DNA from: an uncultured Alistipes sp.
GTDB taxonomy: Bacteria > Bacteroidota > Bacteroidia > Bacteroidales > Rikenellaceae
Direction: 5' to 3'
Assembly (NCBI GenBank): GCA_900546005.1
Contig: URBJ01000035.1
Span: forward strand, 1 to 22,324
Length of the DNA: 22,324 nucleotides
Under the pieces are notes generated by a model. The model saw only the letters and a list, made by a program, of their open reading frames with translations. It was not told the origin of the DNA and made no database searches. Positions 1 to 9,276 of the stretch are shown one piece after another. Position 1 is the stretch's first letter, and the number at the start of each line of letters is the position of its first letter. The position numbers and the translations under genes were made by a program.

Positions 1-537
1 GCTCAATTCGGATTTCTTGAACTGACCGCCGTAGCGCATGTCGACGTTGATTCTGCCGAACTCTACACCGCCTCCCACTTCATAGGCCACGACTGATTTG
101 GAGAGTTCCGCATTGATTGCCGTAGTCGTATTCTGCATTTTGTTTCCGGTGTCGGTCATGATGGTGAATACGGGTCCGGCAAAGAGTCTGATGAAGGCAA
201 TTTTCCAGCCGAACAGTACGGGAACCTCCATGTTCTTGATTTTAACTTTGGTTGAGGCATTGTCCTCCATATCCATCGTGAAACGGTGGCTGGCATAGAC
301 CAGCTCGGGTTGGATGTAGAACATGGGCAGGTTGACACGGGCGACGAATCCGAGTTGGTAACCGAAATCCTTGTCGGCCGAGAACATGCCCAGCACTTCG
401 TCTTTGGAGGCGTGGATGCTTTGGCTTTGGATTCCGGCCTTGATTCCGAACTGGATCGGACCTTTAGCGGCGCTTCTGTTTGTTATTGTACAGAGAGTCA
501 TTACAATGACGGTTGCGAGCAGACATTTTTTAATCAT
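1..537 (-). CDS. Outer-membrane beta-barrel protein (porin-like), 3' end outside window
   Basis: The visible 179 residues begin MIKKCLLATVIVM, a signal peptide with a Lys-rich start and a hydrophobic core, with likely cleavage near residues 23-25 (RSAAKG). After it come alternating hydrophobic/polar stretches rich in Gly and aromatic residues (for example YQLGFVARVNLPMFYIQPEL, about residues 60-79, and VGGGVEFGRINVDMRYGGQF near the end). This is the pattern of the small 8-strand barrel proteins of Bacteroidetes (outer membrane beta-barrel / PorT-like families), which sit in the outer membrane and mostly have no known substrate. The reading frame stays open to base 1, so the C-terminus is missing. 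It has a good promoter of its own (574-604). Family assignment is by style only; no specific function is proposed. Confidence 0.8.
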   Translation of the reverse strand, partial: MIKKCLLATVIVMTLCTITNRSAAKGPIQFGIKAGIQSQSIHASKDEVLGMFSADKDFGYQLGFVARVNLPMFYIQPELVYASHRFTMDMEDNASTKVKIKNMEVPVLFGWKIAFIRLFAGPVFTIMTDTGNKMQNTTTAINAELSKSVVAYEVGGGVEFGRINVDMRYGGQFKKSELS

Positions 538-573
538 GATTCACTTCTTTTTTAGCGTGATGTTAAGACCTTT

Positions 574-604
574 CAAAGGTAGGAAAAAATAGAGAGTTTT
601 TCAA
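574..604 (-). promoter_or_regulatory. Bacteroidetes-type promoter of the outer-membrane protein gene
   Basis: Read on the minus strand, GTTG (plus 602-605) is followed by exactly 20 bp and then TACCTTTG (574-581). This matches the -33 TTTG/TTG and -7 TAnnTTTG boxes of the primary sigma factor of Bacteroidetes. Transcription would start near 567, giving a leader of about 30 nt before the ATG at 537. Confidence 0.7.
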
Positions 605-745
605 CATCTCGTTGCGAAAGAGCAAAAGATGGGTAGAGCAGTTCGGTGATGCGGCGGTTTTACCCGAGGGACTGTCTGCCTCCCAAGACGAAAATATCTT
701 CCGGACAGCCGCGGCGATAAAGGGATTGCCGAGCGGAGATGGTGT

Positions 746-2245
746 TCAGAGCAGAGGGCTGAAGAGTCGGGACAGTGCTTCGTAAAAGTTGTGTAGCGTC
801 GGGCGGCTGTCCCAGTATTCTCGGGTGACTAAGCGGCTGCGTTGCAGGTCGTACAGGAATCGTTCCTCGAGCTCTTCGGTTATGGCTTTGTCGTAGAGAA
901 TGGCCGAAACCTCAAAATTGTCTTCAAAACTTCGGATATCCATGTTGGCCGTTCCGACGGAGCTGAATTTTCCGTCGATCATGATCAGCTTCGAATGGTT
1001 GAATCCCCGACGATAGAGATACACTTTGACGTTGGCGTCGATCAGCTCTTCGATGTAGGATCTTGAGGCCCAATAGACTATCTTGGAGTCGGAACGGCTG
1101 GGAATCATGATCCGTACGTCTATGCCGCTGAGAGAGGCGACCTTGATTGCTGTGAGGATCGCTTCGTTCGGAAGAAAATAGGGCGATGAAATGTAGATAT
1201 GGTGCTGAGCATGGGTGATCGCCGAAAAAAAGGCCTGCATGATCGATGCCCAGTCCGAGTCGGGTCCCGAGGTGACGATCTGAATCGGTGTTTCCGTCTT
1301 CACGTGGGTTTTCGGAAGATATTTCGGATAGTCGATCAGTCTCTCCTTGCTGACAAAGAACCAGTCGGTCATGAAGATGATCTGCAACATGCCGACCGCT
1401 TCGCCCTCGAGTTTGAGGTGAGTGTCCCTCCACGGCCCCAGTCGGTTGCCCGTGAGGTACCGTTGTGCGATATTGATGCCGCCCGTGAAGCCGATCCGTC
1501 CGTCTACGACCAGAATTTTTCGGTGATTGCGGTAGTTGACGTGGCTGGTGAGCCATGGAAAGACTACCGGCATGAAGCATTTGACGTGGACTCCTGCACG
1601 ACGCAGTTTTTTGATGAATCTATGACTTAGCCCCCAGCTTCCCACATCGTCATATATGACGCGAACCTCGACTCCGGATTGCGCCTTGTCGATCAGAATG
1701 TCGGCAATTTCCCGTCCCAAGGGGTCGTCTTCAATAATGTAGTACTCCATGTGAATCGAGGATCTTGCATTGAGCAATGCACGGCGAATTTCGGCGAAGG
1801 TCTCTTTGCCGTCGTTGAGGATTGCCACCTCGTTGTGCATGGTGAGCAGGGCTTTGTTGCTGTTGAGCAGCAGGGTAATGATGTCGCGGTTGTCCGAGAT
1901 CTCTGTTTTGTGGAAGATTGCAGCGTTGTTGATTTCGTAGATCTGTTGCCGGCTGAGGGCGTCGATCTGCTCGAGGTCGTGGAGCTCTTTGCGGTTGAAT
2001 ATCTTTTGTTTTCTGTGGTTGCGACCGAAAACGATATAGAGGACAAACCCGACGACCGGCAGCAGGGAGATGACGATGATCCACGAAAGAGCCTTGACCG
2101 GATCGCGTTTGTCGTGGATGATTACGGCGATCGTAACCATGACGAAGAGGATGTATCCGATACTCAGCAGCGGTTTCAGGTCGGCTGCAGCGAATAGAAG
2201 TTGGGCACCATTCATATCCGGAACGTTGAATATGTAAATATACAC
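746..2245 (-). CDS. cls: Cardiolipin synthase (phospholipase D family)
   Basis: Membrane enzyme that condenses phosphatidylglycerol (or related phospholipids) to cardiolipin. The 499 aa match the usual ClsA length. Two hydrophobic N-terminal segments (about 25-43 and 52-72) form the phospholipase D nuclease N-terminal region. Both catalytic HKD motifs are complete: HRKILVVD (H241, K243, D248) followed by GFTGG, and HSKLIMID (H417, K419, D424) followed by GTANMD. The ATG at 2245 gives the longest form, but an in-frame ATG at 2215 (MNGAQLLF) leads directly into the hydrophobic region and may be the true start; neither has a Shine-Dalgarno sequence. The gene stands alone between the outer-membrane protein gene and guaA. 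A candidate promoter lies at 2319-2350. No convincing terminator was seen downstream in 538-745. Confidence 0.93.
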   Translation of the reverse strand: MYIYIFNVPDMNGAQLLFAAADLKPLLSIGYILFVMVTIAVIIHDKRDPVKALSWIIVISLLPVVGFVLYIVFGRNHRKQKIFNRKELHDLEQIDALSRQQIYEINNAAIFHKTEISDNRDIITLLLNSNKALLTMHNEVAILNDGKETFAEIRRALLNARSSIHMEYYIIEDDPLGREIADILIDKAQSGVEVRVIYDDVGSWGLSHRFIKKLRRAGVHVKCFMPVVFPWLTSHVNYRNHRKILVVDGRIGFTGGINIAQRYLTGNRLGPWRDTHLKLEGEAVGMLQIIFMTDWFFVSKERLIDYPKYLPKTHVKTETPIQIVTSGPDSDWASIMQAFFSAITHAQHHIYISSPYFLPNEAILTAIKVASLSGIDVRIMIPSRSDSKIVYWASRSYIEELIDANVKVYLYRRGFNHSKLIMIDGKFSSVGTANMDIRSFEDNFEVSAILYDKAITEELEERFLYDLQRSRLVTREYWDSRPTLHNFYEALSRLFSPLL

Positions 2246-2318
2246 AAAAGTGTATGCTGGAACAAGAGAGAATGTAATTTCTCGATCAAACCGCTACGAA
2301 TTCCCATCCCGTTCTCTC

Positions 2319-2350
2319 CAAAAATACGAAAATTTTTGTGCCGATACGAA
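2319..2350 (-). promoter_or_regulatory. Candidate promoter of cls
   Basis: On the minus strand TTCG (plus 2347-2350) is followed by 20 bp and TATTTTTG (2319-2326), a full match to the -7 box TAnnTTTG with a one-base mismatch in the -33 box. The expected start near 2312 gives a leader of about 70-100 nt depending on which cls ATG is used. Confidence 0.4.
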
Positions 2351-2428
2351 TTTGCTCATCGATTTTTTTGTGCAGTGATGCAGGTTGAGGAGTCCGGGTT
2401 CGGGCTATGCGCCGATGTGGGTTAAAGA

Positions 2429-2466
2429 AAAAGAGATGATTCCGTTGCGATCGAATCATCTCTTTT
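2429..2466 (-). terminator. Rho-independent terminator after guaA
   Basis: A 13-bp perfect inverted repeat (2429-2441 with 2454-2466, arms containing AAGAGATGATT) encloses a 12-nt loop. On the minus strand it is followed by a T-rich tract (TTTCTTTAAC). It lies 36 bp beyond the guaA stop and would end the pheT-guaA transcript. Confidence 0.75.
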
Positions 2467-2501
2467 CCATTGTATAAGTTGGTTAACAACATCTGTAGCT
2501 G

Positions 2502-4028
2502 TTATTCCCACTCGATAGTTGCAGGTGGTTTCGAACTGATGTCGTAGACCACGCGGTTGATACCCCGCACGCGGTTGATGATGTCGTTCGACACCTGAGC
2601 GAGGAAGTCGTAGGGCAAGTGTACCCAATCGGCGGTCATTCCGTCCGTTGAGGTTACGGCTCGCAGGGCCACACAATTTTCGTAGGTCCGCTCGTCACCC
2701 ATGACGCCAACCGACCGTACGGGCAGCAACATCACGCCGGCCTGCCATACCTGATCGTAGAGTCCCGATGATTTCAACCCGTCGATAAAAATTTTGTCGG
2801 CTTCCTGAAGAATGCGTACCTTCTCTGCGGTCACTTCGCCGAGAATCCGGATGCCCAATCCCGGACCCGGGAAGGGGTGACGTCCCAAAATTTCGTGGGG
2901 GATATTCAGCTGTTTGCCGACGCGGCGCACCTCATCCTTGAAAAGCAGGCGAAGCGGCTCGACGATTTTGAGATTCATCTTTTCGGGCAATCCGCCGACG
3001 TTGTGGTGCGATTTGATCGTGGCCGACGGTCCGTTTACCGATGTCGACTCGATGACATCGGGGTAGATCGTACCCTGAGCCAGCCATTTTACGTCGGTGA
3101 GCTTCATCGCTTCGCTGTCGAAGACTTCGATGAAGTCGCGGCCGATGATCTTGCGCTTCTTTTCGGGATCTGTCGTTCCAGCCAGATCGGAGAGAAACTT
3201 GTCTCCTGCCCGGACACCGATGACGTTCAGTCCAAGCGATTCGTAGGAGCTCATCACATCTTCGTACTCGTTTTTGCGCAGCAGTCCGGTATCTACGAAG
3301 ATACAGATCAGTTGCTTGCCGATCGCTTTGTGGAGCAGGACGGCAGCTACCGATGAGTCGACACCGCCGGACAGTCCGAGCAACACTCGGTCTGTTCCTA
3401 CTTTTGCGCGCAGTTCGCGGACGGTCGATTCGATAAACGAATCGGGGGTCCAGCTCTGCTCACAGCCGCAGATGTCGACAACAAAGTGTTTCAACAGACG
3501 GGATCCTTCGGTCGAGTGGTAGACTTCCGGATGGAATTGGATGCCCCACGTTTGTTCTCCTTCGAACTCGAAGGCAGCGACCGGTACATCCTCCGTACTG
3601 GCGATGATTTTGCAGTTAGCCGGAAGTCGGACGATCGTATCGCCGTGCGACATCCACACTTGTGTCGTGTCCGACAGATCGCGGATCAGCGGATTCTCTT
3701 TGTCGACTTTCGACAACATGGCGCGACCATACTCCCTTGTGGCCGATGGTGCGACCTCGCCGCCGAAATTTTGCGACAGATACTGAGCTCCGTAGCAAAC
3801 ACCTAACAGCGGGAGATGTCCTTTGATGGCCGAGAGGTCGATCTGCGGAGCCTTTTCATCGCGAACCGAATAGGGACTTCCCGAGAGGATCACGCCCCGT
3901 ACCGATTCATCCAACGTGAACTTGTTGAACGGATGGATTTCGCAATAGACATTCAGCTCCCGAACCCGACGGGCGATCAGCTGGGTGTATTGCGATCCGA
4001 AATCCAGAATCAATATTTTTTCCTGCAT
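2502..4028 (-). CDS. guaA: GMP synthase (glutamine-hydrolysing)
   Basis: Converts XMP to GMP using ATP and glutamine, the last step of guanine nucleotide synthesis, in the cytoplasm. The 508 aa are the usual length for the two-domain form. The N-terminal class I glutamine amidotransferase domain has the nucleophile elbow GVCYGAQ (C78) and the catalytic HPE (H166, E168). The ATP pyrophosphatase domain starts around residue 205 with the P-loop SGGVDSS (220-226). The C-terminal dimerisation domain ends in the typical KPPATIEWE. The ATG lies in the expected place ([16 protein letters not shown]). pheT ends only 39 bp upstream on the same strand, so the two are probably co-transcribed; a hairpin terminator follows. 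Confidence 0.98.
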   Translation of the reverse strand: MQEKILILDFGSQYTQLIARRVRELNVYCEIHPFNKFTLDESVRGVILSGSPYSVRDEKAPQIDLSAIKGHLPLLGVCYGAQYLSQNFGGEVAPSATREYGRAMLSKVDKENPLIRDLSDTTQVWMSHGDTIVRLPANCKIIASTEDVPVAAFEFEGEQTWGIQFHPEVYHSTEGSRLLKHFVVDICGCEQSWTPDSFIESTVRELRAKVGTDRVLLGLSGGVDSSVAAVLLHKAIGKQLICIFVDTGLLRKNEYEDVMSSYESLGLNVIGVRAGDKFLSDLAGTTDPEKKRKIIGRDFIEVFDSEAMKLTDVKWLAQGTIYPDVIESTSVNGPSATIKSHHNVGGLPEKMNLKIVEPLRLLFKDEVRRVGKQLNIPHEILGRHPFPGPGLGIRILGEVTAEKVRILQEADKIFIDGLKSSGLYDQVWQAGVMLLPVRSVGVMGDERTYENCVALRAVTSTDGMTADWVHLPYDFLAQVSNDIINRVRGINRVVYDISSKPPATIEWE

Positions 4029-4067
4029 ATTTTCAATGTGTGAGTGTAGTTTGGTACCTTGTTCTGA

Positions 4068-6533
4068 TTATCCTCGTAATTGGGCTCCCGCCTGTTTCTC
4101 GAATGCCTGCAACAGGTTGTGCATGGTCCGGTCGATCAACTGATCGGTGAGCGTCTTTGTCGTATCTTCGAGGGTGAAGCTCAGTGCATACGATTTCTTG
4201 CCTTCGGGGAGCTTGTCGCCTTCGTACACGTCGAACAGCGTGACGTTTTTGAGCAGCTTCTTCTCGGTCGAGTAGGCGATGTGTCTCAGTTGTGAGAAGG
4301 TCACCGCTTTATCTACCAACAGTGCCAGATCTCGTTTTACCTCCGGGAATTTGGGCAGTTCGCTGACGGTGACCGAGTGGTTGCGGATCAGTTTGACCAG
4401 CGTGTCGAAATTCATTTCCAGATAGTAGACCTCGTTTTTGATGTCGAACCGGTTGCGAATCTTTAGGGACACGATACCCATCTCCAGCAGTCGCTGCGAA
4501 CCGTTGAATTTGCAGCAGACGGCTTCCGAATAGAGATCGCTGTCGCAGGTCTCGTACACCGCACTGTTCAGATCGAGTCCGAAGCGCTTCAGCATCCGTT
4601 CCGCGGCGCTCTTCAGGGTAAAGAAGTCTGATGGACGGGACGGAACGTTCCATGAAGCGGCCCTGTCGTGGCCCGTTACGATCATCGATACCATGGCGCG
4701 TTCTTCGTATGGAGCGAGGCCACCCTGTTCGACCTTGGTCTCGTCGAAGCTGTAACAGTGCCCCAGCTCGAAGAGTTTGAGGTCGCCGTTTTTCCGGTTT
4801 GTATTGAGTTGTACGGCCTCCAATGCGTTGAAAAGGAGCGTTTGCCGCATGACATTCAGGTCGTTGCTCAGCGGATTGAGTATTTTCACGCAGCGGGATG
4901 CCGGGTACGAGGTCAACTCTTCGTAGTAGGCGGCTTTGGTCTGCGAGTTGCTCATGATCTCACGGAAACCGATCGATGCCAACAGATCCGAAAGCGTATT
5001 GGCTATTTTGTCGCGATTGGGACGGGGTGCATACGACAGCGAGGAGTTAACGTGTTCGGGAATCTCCACATTGTCGTAGCCGTAGATCCGTAAAATATCC
5101 TCGACCAGATCAGCTTCCCGCTGTACATCCACCCGATAAGGGGGAACACAGACGTTCAACACGCCGTTGTTTTCGCTTTCGATTTTGACGTCGAGGGCAA
5201 GAATGATCTTCCGCATCGTTTCGTCGGGGATATTCTTGCCGATCAGCTTTCTGACCCGATCGAACGATACTTCGAAACGGAACGGTTCGATCCGTACGGG
5301 GTAGAGATCCGTAATCGGTGAAGTGACTTTACCTCCGGCCAGCTCCTGAATGAGCAGTGCAGCACGTTTCAGCGCATACGGAGTCATATTCGGGTCGATT
5401 CCCCGCTCGTAGCGGAACGAGGCATCGGTGTTGAGGCCGTGTCGTTTGGCCGTTTTCCGGATCCATACTGGATTGAAGTAGGCACTTTCGATGAAGACTT
5501 CGGTGGTTGAATCCGTCACTCCGGAGCCTAATCCTCCGAATACGCCGGCGATACACATCGGCTCCTCGGCATTGCAGATCATCAGGTCTTGTGCCGAGAG
5601 TTTACGTGAAACGCCGTCTAACGTCACGAATTCGGTGCCTTCCGGACAAGTCCGCACGACGATCTTGTTGCCCGTGATTTTCGAGGCATCGAAGGCGTGG
5701 AGTGGCTGACCCGTTTCGTGAAGGATGAAGTTCGTGATGTCCACCACGTTGTTTTTCGGGTTCATGCCGATGGCGATCAGACGGCGTTGCAGCCACTCGG
5801 GCGACGGTGCGATCTTGATGCCGGTCATGGTGAGCCCCATGTACCGGGGAGCCGCTTCGCTGTTGACCACCTCTACTTCGATGTGTTTCGAGTCGTCGTC
5901 CTGACGGAATGCATCCACCGATGGGAACCCGAATTCATAAGGGATGTCGTTGGCCTTGAGATAGACGGCCAGATCGCGGGCAACACCGTAGTGGGACATG
6001 GCATCGGCCCGGTTGGGGGTCAATCCGATCTCCATCAGGTAGTCGTCTTCCAGTTGGAAGTAGTCGCGGGCGGGAGTACCGGCCTTTACGTCGTTCGGCA
6101 GGACGATGATGCCCTGATGATCGGTTCCTACGCCGATCTCATCCTCGGCACATAGCATACCGAACGATTCTACTCCACGAATCTTGCTTTTTTTGATTTT
6201 GAAACCGTTCTCGGCTCCGGTGGGGTAGAGTGTGCTGTTGATCGTAGCGACAACCACTTTTTCTCCCGCAGCGACGTTCGGTGCGCCGCAGACGATCTGT
6301 GTCGGAACGCCGTCGCCCAGATCCACCGTCGTTACGTGCAGTTTGTCGGCATCCGGATGTTTCTCGCAGGTGAGGACCTCGCCGACGACTAATCCGGCCA
6401 ATCCGCCGCGGATCGATTCGATCTTTTCGAGCGCCTCGACTTCGAGTCCGATGCCGGTCAGAATCCGGGCGATCTCTTCGGCCGGGAGGTCGGTTTTGAT
6501 ATAGGTTTTGAGCCAGTTTAATGATATTTTCAT
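4068..6533 (-). CDS. pheT: Phenylalanine--tRNA ligase beta subunit
   Basis: Beta subunit of the alpha2-beta2 phenylalanyl-tRNA synthetase, which charges tRNA-Phe; the beta chain binds tRNA and edits mischarged Tyr-tRNA-Phe. The 821 aa are a normal length. An OB-fold tRNA-binding domain covers about residues 42-155 (HPDADKLHV, then GVESFGMLCAEDEIG). The B3/B4 editing region follows (LTPNRADAMSHYGVARDLA, later HAFDASKI), then B5, the pseudo-catalytic core (RNGDLKLFELG-like stretch), and a C-terminal FDX-ACB anticodon-binding domain (FPEVKRDLALLVD onward). The start MKISLNWLKTYI is typical of the family. The alpha-subunit gene pheS is not adjacent: lysA lies upstream and guaA downstream. No clear promoter could be identified in the 276 bp upstream. 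Confidence 0.97.
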   Translation of the reverse strand: MKISLNWLKTYIKTDLPAEEIARILTGIGLEVEALEKIESIRGGLAGLVVGEVLTCEKHPDADKLHVTTVDLGDGVPTQIVCGAPNVAAGEKVVVATINSTLYPTGAENGFKIKKSKIRGVESFGMLCAEDEIGVGTDHQGIIVLPNDVKAGTPARDYFQLEDDYLMEIGLTPNRADAMSHYGVARDLAVYLKANDIPYEFGFPSVDAFRQDDDSKHIEVEVVNSEAAPRYMGLTMTGIKIAPSPEWLQRRLIAIGMNPKNNVVDITNFILHETGQPLHAFDASKITGNKIVVRTCPEGTEFVTLDGVSRKLSAQDLMICNAEEPMCIAGVFGGLGSGVTDSTTEVFIESAYFNPVWIRKTAKRHGLNTDASFRYERGIDPNMTPYALKRAALLIQELAGGKVTSPITDLYPVRIEPFRFEVSFDRVRKLIGKNIPDETMRKIILALDVKIESENNGVLNVCVPPYRVDVQREADLVEDILRIYGYDNVEIPEHVNSSLSYAPRPNRDKIANTLSDLLASIGFREIMSNSQTKAAYYEELTSYPASRCVKILNPLSNDLNVMRQTLLFNALEAVQLNTNRKNGDLKLFELGHCYSFDETKVEQGGLAPYEERAMVSMIVTGHDRAASWNVPSRPSDFFTLKSAAERMLKRFGLDLNSAVYETCDSDLYSEAVCCKFNGSQRLLEMGIVSLKIRNRFDIKNEVYYLEMNFDTLVKLIRNHSVTVSELPKFPEVKRDLALLVDKAVTFSQLRHIAYSTEKKLLKNVTLFDVYEGDKLPEGKKSYALSFTLEDTTKTLTDQLIDRTMHNLLQAFEKQAGAQLRG

Positions 6534-6753
6534 CGTAAATTTACGCTTTATATGTTCGGTATTGTTGCGAAGAGTTATTAGCCTCTGTCATAATATCTTC
6601 GGATGAACGCGATTCGGGTCGTTCATAATCGAGGCGAAAGTTACGGAAAATTTTGCAAAGTAGCTAATTCTGTTTGGGTAACCCGTTCCGAAAGATCGGT
6701 TTTATCGCTCTTTTATTTGCCCGTGGGTGTCGGATAGACGGAATGCAATGAAA

Positions 6754-6783
6754 ACGAGCGAAGACAGATCTGTCTTCGCTCGT
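6754..6783 (-). terminator. Rho-independent terminator after lysA
   Basis: A 30-bp perfect palindrome (15-bp arms, ACGAGCGAAGACAGA and its complement) lies 26 bp past the lysA stop. On the minus strand it is followed by TTTTCATT. The arms may leave only a tight loop, but the stem and T-tract are convincing. It isolates lysC-lysA from pheT-guaA. Confidence 0.8.
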
Positions 6784-6809
6784 CGGTTATGTTGGGTTTA
6801 GTGTGGTGT

Positions 6810-7972
6810 CTATAAAGTGTCGCTGTATACGGCTTCAGGCAGATCCCGGAGGTTGTAGCGGGAGGCCATGGCAGCTCCGTAGGCCCCTGCCGAGCGGATC
6901 GTCAACAGATCTCCCCGTCGTGTGACAGGCAGCTCGATGTCGCGGGCGAAGATGTCGGACGACTCGCAGATCGGACCTCCGATCGTATATGTCTCTTCTC
7001 CTTCCGTAGAGGTAAGGTTTTCGATCTTGTGTTTGGCACTGTACAGCGCGGGCCGGATCAGATCGGTCATGCCGGCATCAACGATCACAATGTTCTGTCC
7101 CGAAGCTGTCGTCTTGTTATAGAGTACGCGGGTGATCAATTCGCCGCATTGTGCAGTCAGTGAACGTCCTAACTCGAAATGTACCGTTTGTCCGGCCTCG
7201 ATCTCCAGATTTTTGTGGAAGATGTCGAAGTAGGTTTCGAAGTCGGGAATGAGCTCACGATCAGGATCGTCGTAGTCGATACCGAGGCCTCCCCCCATGT
7301 TCAGATGTTTGAGTACGATGCCCTGTTCGGCAAACCATGCCTTGATCATGTTGACTCGTTGACACAGCGTCTCGAATACCTTCATGTCGCGAATCTGCGA
7401 ACCGATGTGGAAGTGGAGTCCGACAATCTCGATGCGGTCCATTTGGGCCAGCGTGGCAATCGCTTCGTCGACCTCTTTGTAGGAGATGCCGAATTTGTTT
7501 TCGGCCTTTCCGGTCGAGATGTTCTTGTGGGTTTTCGGATCGACGTCGGGGTTGATTCTGAGCGCAACATGGGCCCGTTTGTTCATCCGTCCGGCGATCT
7601 GGTTGATGACCTGAAGTTCATGCAGCGACTCGCAGTTGAAGGAAAAAATATCCTGCTCGAGTCCGTATTCGATCTCTTTGTCGCTCTTGCCGACGCCGGC
7701 AAAAACGATCTCTGAGGCAGGAACACCGTGCTCGATCGCTGCTCGCACTTCGTTACCGCTCACGCAGTCCATCCCCATTCCGGCCTGATGTGCGGCATCG
7801 ATGATGCGGGGATCAAAGTTCGACTTCAGCGCATAGTGTATCTTGAATCCGTATCGGCTCCCCCCCCCGCCTTCATGGCGGTATCGAGCGTACGGTTCAG
7901 CAGATCCATATCGTAAAAATAGAATGGCGTGGCCTTCTGATTCAGCTGGGCCGTGTATTGTCTTGCACTCAT
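6810..7972 (-). pseudogene. lysA: Diaminopimelate decarboxylase, frameshifted at a poly-G tract
   Basis: LysA makes L-lysine from meso-diaminopimelate with PLP. The start is the ATG at 7970-7972, which overlaps the lysC stop as ATGA. Translation from it gives MSARQYTAQLNQKATPFYFY and continues to residue 37, where nine G (minus strand; plus 7860-7868) shift the frame. It then stops at TGA 7826-7828. The other frame resumes at once with RYGFKIHYALKSN, containing the PLP lysine, and runs intact to the stop at 6810. It carries HFHIGSQ, GGGLGIDYDD, ELGRSLTAQCG, PICESSD (active-site Cys) and GAYGAAMAS. Seven or ten G would restore an enzyme of 386 or 387 aa, the usual size. The internal ATG at 7778 would lack the PLP lysine and is not a credible start. 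Sequence error, length-variable tract and real mutation cannot be told apart here. Confidence 0.88.
7860..7868 (-). repeat. Homopolymer of nine G within lysA
   Basis: On the minus strand the lysA reading frame enters GCGGGGGGGGGAGCC. This is the longest G/C homopolymer I see in the window, and it sits exactly at the point where the two lysA frames meet. Confidence 0.95.
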
Positions 7973-9276
7973 TGGAATAGACCGTCGTTAAGTGATTGTA
8001 ATGTCTGTTTTTTCTGTTCGGTGGCGATCAAAATGGCCAGACTGCGGTGGCTGGCTCCGTACGAGATCATCTTGATCGGAATCTTGCGGATGCTTTCGAA
8101 AACCCGTGCTGCGAGTCCGGCATCGCCGTGTTCCATCCGTCCGACGACGCATACGATCGAGTTGTTTCGCTCGATCTCGATGGTACCCAATTTTTCTAGT
8201 TCGGCAACGATCTCGTCGAGGTGCTTGTCGCTGTCGACCGTCAACGATACGGCGACCTCCGAGGTGGTGATCATGTCGATCGGTGTCCGGTACTGTTCGA
8301 AGATTTCAAATACTTTCCGCAGGAATCCATAGGCCATCAACATGCGGGCGGAGTGGATGCGGATAACGGTGATGCCGTCCTTGGCCGCTACGGCGTGGAA
8401 CGACTTCGAGTTGTCGTCGCAGTTGGAGATCGTGGTTCCCGGAGCGTGGGGGTCCATCGTATTTTTCAGCAGTACCGGAATACATTTATCCTTACAGGGC
8501 TGTATGGTTGCCGGGTGCAGAATCTTGGCACCGAAGTAGGCCAATTCGGCCGCTTCGTCGAAGCTCATGTTGCGGATCGGATAGGTGTGCTCTACGAAGC
8601 GGGGATCGTTGTTGTGCATGCCGTCGATGTCGGTCCAGATCTGCACTTCGGAGGCGCCGATGGCTGCTCCCATAAGCGCAGCACTGTAATCGCTTCCCCC
8701 ACGGCCCAGATTGTCGATCTCACCTTTGTAGTTCGAGCAGATGAAGCCTTGTGCGACATAGAACGTGTCGGGATCGGCTGCTACCGGAGCCAAGGCTTTG
8801 CAGATGCGTGCCATATCGACCTTCCCCTCCTGATCGGTCACCATGAAATCGGGAGAGTTGAGGCAGACGGCCTTCGTTCCGGTTTCGTTGAGGTAGAGGG
8901 TGAAGATCGCCGAGGTGAGCAGTTCGCCCTGAGCGATGATTTTCCGTTCGGAGGTGTATTCACGGAAGTTCGAAGTCTCGGTGCGGATCAAATCGAACGT
9001 GGCTTGCATCCGGTTCAGGGCCTCCTGTTTGTGTTGATCGAGCAGGCCTTCGATGCAGGTCGTATATTTGTCGGTCAGCATGGCGATGCGGTCGTCGATC
9101 GTGCTTTGATCTTTTTCAGCTGCAGCCGAAACGATACGGACCAGCGCGTCGGTCGTACCCGACATGGCCGAAAGAACGGTGATTCGGGCCTTTTCGTGGC
9201 GAATGATCTCCGCAACTCTTTTCATGTTCGCGGCGGAACCTACGGATGTGCCGCCGAACTTCAAAACTTTTGTCAT
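7969..9276 (-). CDS. lysC: Aspartate kinase (monofunctional)
   Basis: Phosphorylates L-aspartate, the first step towards lysine, threonine, methionine and diaminopimelate. The 435 aa fit a single-function, LysC-type aspartokinase. The N-terminal kinase domain opens with KFGGTSVGS (6-14) and includes the motif GRGGSDYSAAL and TDIDGMHNNDPR. From about residue 300, two C-terminal ACT domains follow (GITVIRIHSARM, then SIVCVVGRMEHGDAGLAARVF), the site of feedback control by end product. Its TGA overlaps the lysA ATG, implying translational coupling. There is no fused homoserine dehydrogenase. A TATCTTTG box at 9345-9352 could be its promoter, with a leader of about 60 nt. A small ACT protein is encoded divergently upstream. 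Confidence 0.96.
   Translation of the reverse strand: MTKVLKFGGTSVGSAANMKRVAEIIRHEKARITVLSAMSGTTDALVRIVSAAAEKDQSTIDDRIAMLTDKYTTCIEGLLDQHKQEALNRMQATFDLIRTETSNFREYTSERKIIAQGELLTSAIFTLYLNETGTKAVCLNSPDFMVTDQEGKVDMARICKALAPVAADPDTFYVAQGFICSNYKGEIDNLGRGGSDYSAALMGAAIGASEVQIWTDIDGMHNNDPRFVEHTYPIRNMSFDEAAELAYFGAKILHPATIQPCKDKCIPVLLKNTMDPHAPGTTISNCDDNSKSFHAVAAKDGITVIRIHSARMLMAYGFLRKVFEIFEQYRTPIDMITTSEVAVSLTVDSDKHLDEIVAELEKLGTIEIERNNSIVCVVGRMEHGDAGLAARVFESIRKIPIKMISYGASHRSLAILIATEQKKQTLQSLNDGLFQ

Noticed and set aside
6534-6753. A promoter for pheT from CTACTTTG (6656-6663) or TAACTTTC (6636-6643)
   Set aside because: Both deviate from TAnnTTTG and neither has a TTG 20 bp upstream.
6754-6783. The 30-bp perfect palindrome as a regulatory or mobile-element site
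   Set aside because: Its position just after lysA and the T-tract on the minus strand make an ordinary terminator the simplest reading.
6810-7778. An intact shorter lysA starting at the internal ATG at 7778
   Set aside because: It would lack the PLP-binding lysine (HYALKSN) encoded just upstream in the same frame. The ATGA overlap with lysC marks the real start at 7972.
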